Source: an uncultured Mucispirillum sp. (lineage in GTDB: Bacteria > Chrysiogenota > Deferribacteres > Deferribacterales > Mucispirillaceae). From it: a stretch of 5,518 bases of DNA. A model generated the notes under the pieces. The model saw only the letters and a program-made list of their open reading frames with translations. It was not told where the DNA came from and made no database searches. The stretch lies in NCBI GenBank assembly GCA_945947845.1, contig CAMEZN010000144.1:1-5518 (forward strand). Direction: 5' to 3'. The translations under genes were made by a program, and so were the position numbers. This document shows, piece after piece, positions 5,229 through 5,518 of this stretch (positions within the stretch are counted from its first letter, which is position 1; every line of letters begins with the position of its first letter).

Positions 5229-5518
5229 TTATTTATTATATGTTACAGGGCATGTAATAGTATCATCAAAAAAAGTAACTTTTCCTGTTGCTATGCCATA
5301 TTTTGCACCAACTACAATAATTTTACCTGACTCTATATAAGGTTTAAGGACTGCACTGCTTTTGATTTTATCTACTGTATGATATACATTTAAATCTTCT
5401 GCTCGTTCTAATAAATCAAATTGATTATTTGTTTCTTTTGCTGCTCTATCTATTGAAGGCTGCACTTCGTGAAGAATATCTTTTATATAACCAAGTTCAG
5501 CACCTTCGTGGTCTTCTA
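5229..5518 (-). CDS. Carbonic anhydrase (beta class), C-terminal part, truncated by the window edge
   Basis: The - strand frame is open from the right window edge to a TAA at 5231-5229, giving 95 residues of a protein that begins outside the window. The visible part matches the C-terminal half of bacterial beta-carbonic anhydrases: a GYIKDILHEVQPSI helix, then NVYHTVDKIKSSAVL, and the closing strand pattern IIVVGAKYGIATGKVTFF. The family interconverts CO2 and bicarbonate at a zinc site; the zinc-binding Cys, His and Cys lie upstream of this part, so catalytic competence cannot be judged. A GTG codon at 5465 could be mistaken for a start but lies inside the domain, with recognisable family sequence continuing before it. 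After the usual end at GKVTFF there is a tail of about 13 residues. The gene converges on mutS2 with two bases between stop codons. Confidence 0.82.
   Translation of the reverse strand, partial: EDHEGAELGYIKDILHEVQPSIDRAAKETNNQFDLLERAEDLNVYHTVDKIKSSAVLKPYIESGKIIVVGAKYGIATGKVTFFDDTITCPVTYNK

Noticed and set aside
5200..5245. Shared bidirectional terminator between mutS2 and the carbonic anhydrase gene
   Set aside because: The best inverted repeat, AACTTTAAGGTT, has a tiny loop and a wobble pair and no proper T-run, so it does not meet the standard of an intrinsic terminator.
5229..5465. A complete 78-residue - strand gene starting at GTG 5465
   Set aside because: The same frame stays open to the window edge and the upstream residues continue the carbonic anhydrase pattern, so the GTG is an internal valine of a longer protein.

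Overview
This is an AT-rich (roughly 30% GC by eye) bacterial chromosomal window with compact, ordinary housekeeping gene order. The gene set (a MutS2/CvpA/YqeY cluster, a QueC ending in the LTWSCYxNEDxACGxC pattern I recall from Campylobacterota-like lineages, and a beta-type carbonic anhydrase) suggests a low-GC non-Firmicute bacterium. A member of the Deferribacterota such as Mucispirillum, or a Campylobacterota-like lineage, fits best, but this is a recollection-based guess and not proven by the window. I see no insertion sequences, phage genes, CRISPR arrays, tRNAs or rRNAs.

Left part (1-1172): two tandem genes on the + strand encode small four-helix membrane proteins of the DUF805 family. 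They are paralogues with the same N-terminal layout and the same FDLGL ending. The first lies just behind a perfect TATAAT and has no Shine-Dalgarno. The second has its own candidate promoter (TTGACA) and a perfect AGGAGG. A good intrinsic terminator at 1144-1172 closes this unit.

Middle and right part (1173-5226): after a very AT-rich leader with a candidate promoter, four + strand genes follow with gaps of 19, 1 and 15 bases, so they are almost certainly one operon: queC (7-cyano-7-deazaguanine synthase, queuosine pathway), a GatB/YqeY-like protein, a CvpA-family membrane protein and mutS2 (MutS-like ATPase with a C-terminal Smr domain). Three of the four have plausible links to tRNA or ribosome biology, which gives the operon a loose translation theme. 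CvpA is the exception.

End (5229-5518): the C-terminal part of a carbonic anhydrase gene lies on the - strand, running in from beyond the window and converging on mutS2 with only 2 bases between the stop codons.

I do not see a clearly new system here. The points most worth a second look are the DUF805 pair with its contrasting start signals, the altered LDxRG motif in the MutS2 Smr domain, the short in-frame duplication in MutS2, and the tight convergent gene end.
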